The translations under genes and the position numbers were made by a program. This document shows, in pieces, positions 61,260-64,000 of a stretch of DNA of 64,000 nt (positions within the stretch are counted from its first letter, which is position 1; every line of letters starts with the position of its first letter). The notes beneath the pieces are model-generated. The model ran no database searches. It had not been told where the DNA came from and saw only the letters and a program-made list of their open reading frames with translations. Origin of the DNA: Sorangium sp051521495 (lineage in GTDB: Bacteria; Myxococcota_A; Polyangia; Polyangiales; Polyangiaceae); assembly GCF_051521495.1 (NCBI RefSeq), contig NZ_CP150355.1, forward strand, positions 558,001 to 622,000, read 5' to 3'.

Positions 61260-62105
61260 CTATCCGCCTTCAGGCTCCTGCGGGGCGCCGGCGCTGCGCG
61301 TCTCGAGCGTGGGCAGCGTGGCCAGCGCGGGCGGCCTCTTCGGCTTGGGGCCGCGCGGCTTCGGGGGAGGAGGCGGCGTCCCTCCGAGGGGCACGGGCAG
61401 GTGCATGCCCCGCGCGGCCAGGATCTCGGCCGCGTGGGGGACGGTGAGCACCAGCGCGCGCGCGTAGAGCTTGATCTGGTAGGGCTCGGGCAGATCGCCC
61501 GGCCGTCCGTTCGTCGCGTGCTCGAGCAGGATCGCCGCGGTGACGCTGACGTTGAGGCTCTCCGCGAAGCCGCGCATCGGGACGCGCACGGCGCGGGCGC
61601 AGGCGGCGGCCAGGTCGGGGCGGATGCCGTCGCGCTCGTTGCCGAGCACCAGCGCGAGGCGGGGGATGCTCGAGAGGTCGCGCGGCGTCAGCTCGCCCTC
61701 CGGGTGGGTCGCCACGAGCTCGTGCCCCGAGGCGCGGAGCGCGGCGACCGCGGCCTCGGTGGTCGCGTGCGTGCGCACGTCGACCCAGCGCTCGGAGCCG
61801 CGCGAGACGGTGTTCGAGACCAGGAACGGCTCGGCTCGCTCGATGATGTGCAGCCGCTGCAAGCCGAACGCGTCGCAGGAGCGGAGCACGGCGGCCCCGT
61901 TGTGCGGATCGTGCGGCGCGTCCATGGCCACGGTGACGGCGTCGAGCCGCGCCGCGATGACGCCGCGCAGCCGGGCCCTGCGCTCGTCCGTGACGAACTC
62001 CTCGAGGATGCGGGCGACGTCGGCGATGTCGAGGGAGTCGAGCGCGGCGAGCAGCCTTCGCTGCTCCTGCGCGACGAACGAACAATTGGGGGTCGAGCGG
62101 CGCAT
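61260..62105 (-). CDS. SpoU-family RNA 2'-O-methyltransferase (TrmH-like)
   Basis: Transfers methyl from SAM to a ribose 2'-OH, most likely in tRNA (G18 type) but possibly rRNA. The 281-residue product has the knotted SPOUT motifs: PHDPHNGAAVLRSCDAFG (motif 1 with Asn/Arg, about 65-82), LVLGNERDGI (motif 2, near 150) and VPMRGFAESLNVSVTAAILL (motif 3, near 175). A C-terminal Pro-rich tail (about 245-281) is added. The start is the ATG at 62105; the upstream open frame is low-complexity. It is followed one base later by the lipoprotein gene. Confidence 0.88.
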   Translation of the reverse strand: MRRSTPNCSFVAQEQRRLLAALDSLDIADVARILEEFVTDERRARLRGVIAARLDAVTVAMDAPHDPHNGAAVLRSCDAFGLQRLHIIERAEPFLVSNTVSRGSERWVDVRTHATTEAAVAALRASGHELVATHPEGELTPRDLSSIPRLALVLGNERDGIRPDLAAACARAVRVPMRGFAESLNVSVTAAILLEHATNGRPGDLPEPYQIKLYARALVLTVPHAAEILAARGMHLPVPLGGTPPPPPKPRGPKPKRPPALATLPTLETRSAGAPQEPEGG

Positions 62106-62268
62106 GGAGGGTGGGGGCGCCTCTATAGCGCGGCGCGCGCCCGGAGGCTGCGGCGCAGCGCAGCCCGGAGGGGACCGCGTCTCCAGGCCGTCGCGACCCC
62201 TCCCTCTGAGGACGGTGCGCGCCATCGCGCCGCGCGGGATCGGCGACGGCGAGGGAGAGCGCCGGCCG

Positions 62269-62796
62269 TCAGAGGTCGATCGCGACCGCGAGCCGCTCGG
62301 CCTCCGCGTACTCGACCACGGCGCAGTCGCCGGGGGAGCCGTCCTCCCAGGCCAGGCAGACGAAGTCGGCCTCGGCGTCGAGCGCGATCATGGGGTGGTG
62401 CCACACGCCGGGGCGATAGGTGATGCCCTGGGCGCCGTGGGCGATGAAGGCGCCGAGCGTCGCGAGATCGGGCCGGTCGCCGCCGAGGGCCACGACGACG
62501 AGGTAGCGCCGCGCGCTCATCGGCACGAACGCCTGGGTCGAGCCGGGGTGCTTCTCGAGCAGCGCGATGGGGAGCGGGAAGCTCGAGCGCGGGGCGCAGC
62601 GGAACACCGAGACGTTCAGCGAAGCGTGCCCGGGGCGGAGGTTCTCGATCGCGGCGAGGTGATCGAAGCGCCGCGCCGTCCCCTGGTTGGCAGGTCTGCC
62701 CGGCTGGCCATGCGGCGAGGCCATGAGGATGTCGCCATACGGCGCATAAGCTGCAGGGCTGAGCGAATGGGCTGCGATGCGCGGGCGGTGGCTCAT
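62269..62796 (-). CDS. allA: ureidoglycolate lyase
   Basis: Splits ureidoglycolate to glyoxylate and urea in purine/allantoin degradation; cytosolic cupin-fold enzyme. The 175-residue product shows the family blocks: PYGDIL near 19, LNVSVFRCAPR near 60, HPGSTQAFVPM near 83 and PGVWHHPMIAL near 128. Length fits AllA. No other purine-degradation gene is adjacent. Confidence 0.85.
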   Translation of the reverse strand: MSHRPRIAAHSLSPAAYAPYGDILMASPHGQPGRPANQGTARRFDHLAAIENLRPGHASLNVSVFRCAPRSSFPLPIALLEKHPGSTQAFVPMSARRYLVVVALGGDRPDLATLGAFIAHGAQGITYRPGVWHHPMIALDAEADFVCLAWEDGSPGDCAVVEYAEAERLAVAIDL

Positions 62797-63022
62797 CGTA
62801 ATGGGCGACTGTGGCGGTGCGCCACGCGTGTGGCCTCTCTGCGGCTCCCCTGCAGGGAGCGCGCAGGGAGCGCGCCGACTGCGGGCACGACAGGGAAAGA
62901 CTATCACGTCACGGCGGCGCCGCAGCACGCCAGCCCACCGCGAGCGGCATCGGGCCGGGGTTTTGCAAGGCGTCTCGCAGCGCCTTACCCGACGGGTAAT
63001 GCGAGCGACCCTGGAGTCAGAC

Positions 63023-63649
63023 ATGCGGATTGTCCACAAATCGACATTTCGGAAGCGCCTCGCGGTCGCTTCCCTTTTCGTGGCGGTGCTCGCCCTCCTG
63101 ACGTCCGTCGTGGGCTGCCAGCGCTACGACGTGCTCGTCGAGAAAGACCAGATCGCGGCCCAGAAATGGTCCGATCTCGAGGCGGCTCTCCAGCGGCGCT
63201 ACGATCTCGTCCCGAACCTCGTGGCGGTCGTGAAGGGGTCGGCCAAGCACGAGGAGCAGACGCTGTCGAGCGTCGCCGAGGCGCGCGCCCGCGCCACCAG
63301 CGTCCAGCTCAACGCCGAGGATCTGACGGATCCGGAGAAGGTACAGGCCTTCCAGAAGGCGCAGGAGCAGCTCAGCGGCTCGCTCTCACGGCTCCTCATG
63401 GTGCAGGAGCAATACCCTGATCTCAAGGCGAACCAGAGCTTCCACGATCTCCAGGTCCAGCTGGAGGGCATCGAGAACCGGATCCTCCGAGCGCGCCAGG
63501 AGTACAACCAGGCGGCGCGCGAGTTCAACGCGGAGCTCCTGAAGATCCGGGGTCAGGTGGTGAACAAGGCGACGGGCCAGCCGTTCAAGCCGCGCGTCTA
63601 TTTCACCGCCTCTCCCGAGGTCCAGACGGCGCCGAAGGTCTCGTTCTGA
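63023..63649 (+). CDS. LemA-family lipoprotein
   Basis: 208-residue LemA protein. The signal sequence ends LLTSVVGC with a lipidation Cys near residue 32; the LemA helical core follows, starting KWSDLEAALQRRYDLVPNLV (about 48-67) and including RILRARQEYNQAAREFN (about 155-171). Function is unknown for the family. The ATG at 63023 has GGAG eight bases upstream; an in-frame ATG eight codons earlier lacks one. It overlaps the next gene by one base, the widespread LemA-TPM gene pair. Confidence 0.92.
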   Translation: MRIVHKSTFRKRLAVASLFVAVLALLTSVVGCQRYDVLVEKDQIAAQKWSDLEAALQRRYDLVPNLVAVVKGSAKHEEQTLSSVAEARARATSVQLNAEDLTDPEKVQAFQKAQEQLSGSLSRLLMVQEQYPDLKANQSFHDLQVQLEGIENRILRARQEYNQAAREFNAELLKIRGQVVNKATGQPFKPRVYFTASPEVQTAPKVSF

Positions 63650-64000
63650 TGAGGGGCGCGGCGATGCGCCGGGTCGTCGCGAGCGGCGTGTTGCTGCGGG
63701 CCATGGCCAGGGCCGTCGCGGCCGCGGCCCTGCTGATCTGCGCGCTCGTCGCCCGGCCGGCCCTGGCCGATTTCACGCCGCCGACGCTCACAGGGCACGT
63801 CGTCGACACCGCCGGGCGGCTCGACCCGTCCGACATCCGTTATCTCGACGCGAAGCTCGATCGCGTCCGTCGCCAGACCGGGTTCGAGATCGTCGCCTTC
63901 GTGGCCGGTTCCCTCGAAGGCGAGACGATCGAGGACGTCGCCTACAAGGCCTTCAACACGTGGCAGCTCGGGCAGCGCGGGGCCGACAACGGCGTCCTCT
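63649..64000 (+). CDS. TPM-domain protein, 3' end outside window
   Basis: First 117 codons of a YgcG/TPM-family protein. A signal peptide (LLICALVARPALAD, about 28-41) is followed by the start of the TPM domain (VVDTAGRLDPSDIRYLDAKL and QTGFEIVAFV). Family members are anchored at the membrane and work with LemA. The ATG overlaps the lemA stop (TGATG). An internal ATG five codons on is also possible. Confidence 0.88.
   Translation, partial: MRGAAMRRVVASGVLLRAMARAVAAAALLICALVARPALADFTPPTLTGHVVDTAGRLDPSDIRYLDAKLDRVRRQTGFEIVAFVAGSLEGETIEDVAYKAFNTWQLGQRGADNGVL

Overview
The window is about 70% GC, has G/C in nearly all third codon positions, and is dense in Ser/Thr kinases, lipoproteins and short tandem repeats. 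Together with the large NRPS-PKS, the PEGA-tailed kinases carrying HRDVSP-type loops and the TreS-maltokinase fusion, this points to a large-genome myxobacterium of the Polyangiales (Sorangium/Polyangium type). That placement is an inference from gene content. No rRNA, tRNA, CRISPR array, insertion sequence or phage gene was seen. Because GC is so high, many long antisense frames are open; they were discarded when a recognisable protein lay on the other strand.

Layout. 1-4.4 kb: the 5' part of an HTTM membrane protein, a PGPGW membrane protein, argB and a divergent M20 peptidase. 4.4-9.5 kb: a 1,695-residue kinase-ATPase-GAF-STAS signalling protein. 9.6-21.2 kb, minus strand: one 3,872-residue NRPS-PKS gene ordered C-A-PCP-C-A(MT)-PCP-KS-AT-ACP-TE, preceded by a repeat-rich 710-bp leader with an AT-rich promoter island, a 132-bp hairpin element and a 32-bp palindrome, and then by a cupin gene. 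22.5-25.4 kb: a pseudogene scrap of an RlmI-like methyltransferase, its intact relative, and a lipoprotein. 25.9-31.1 kb: a FIST sensor with a histidine kinase, and a GH77 glucanotransferase. 31.3-44.4 kb: a beta-helix lipoprotein, two related PEGA kinases, a TPR/PEGA protein, an outer-membrane protein, a type II thioesterase, class I fumarase, a small coupled protein with an alpha/beta hydrolase, palindromic dispersed repeats and a YkgJ-like Cys-rich protein. 44.7-51 kb: the trehalose synthase-maltokinase fusion, a lipoprotein and a membrane kinase. 51-64 kb: GspC, a divergent cytochrome b / Rieske pair, an Omp85 protein, a heterodisulfide-reductase-like membrane Fe-S protein, TrmH, AllA, LemA and a partial TPM protein.

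How the genes fit. The assembly line is self-contained (two amino acids, one N-methylation, one ketide extension with no reduction, thioesterase release) and has no obvious transporter, MbtH or regulator beside it. The free-standing type II thioesterase at 37 kb could serve it but is not clustered with it. The TreS-maltokinase fusion and the GH77 enzyme suggest trehalose/maltose/glucan metabolism. The cytochrome b/Rieske pair and the membrane Fe-S oxidoreductase belong to quinone-linked electron transport. The strongest unexplained signals are the assembly line with its degenerate first C domain, the cytochrome b lacking one heme ligand, and the palindromic dispersed repeat family.
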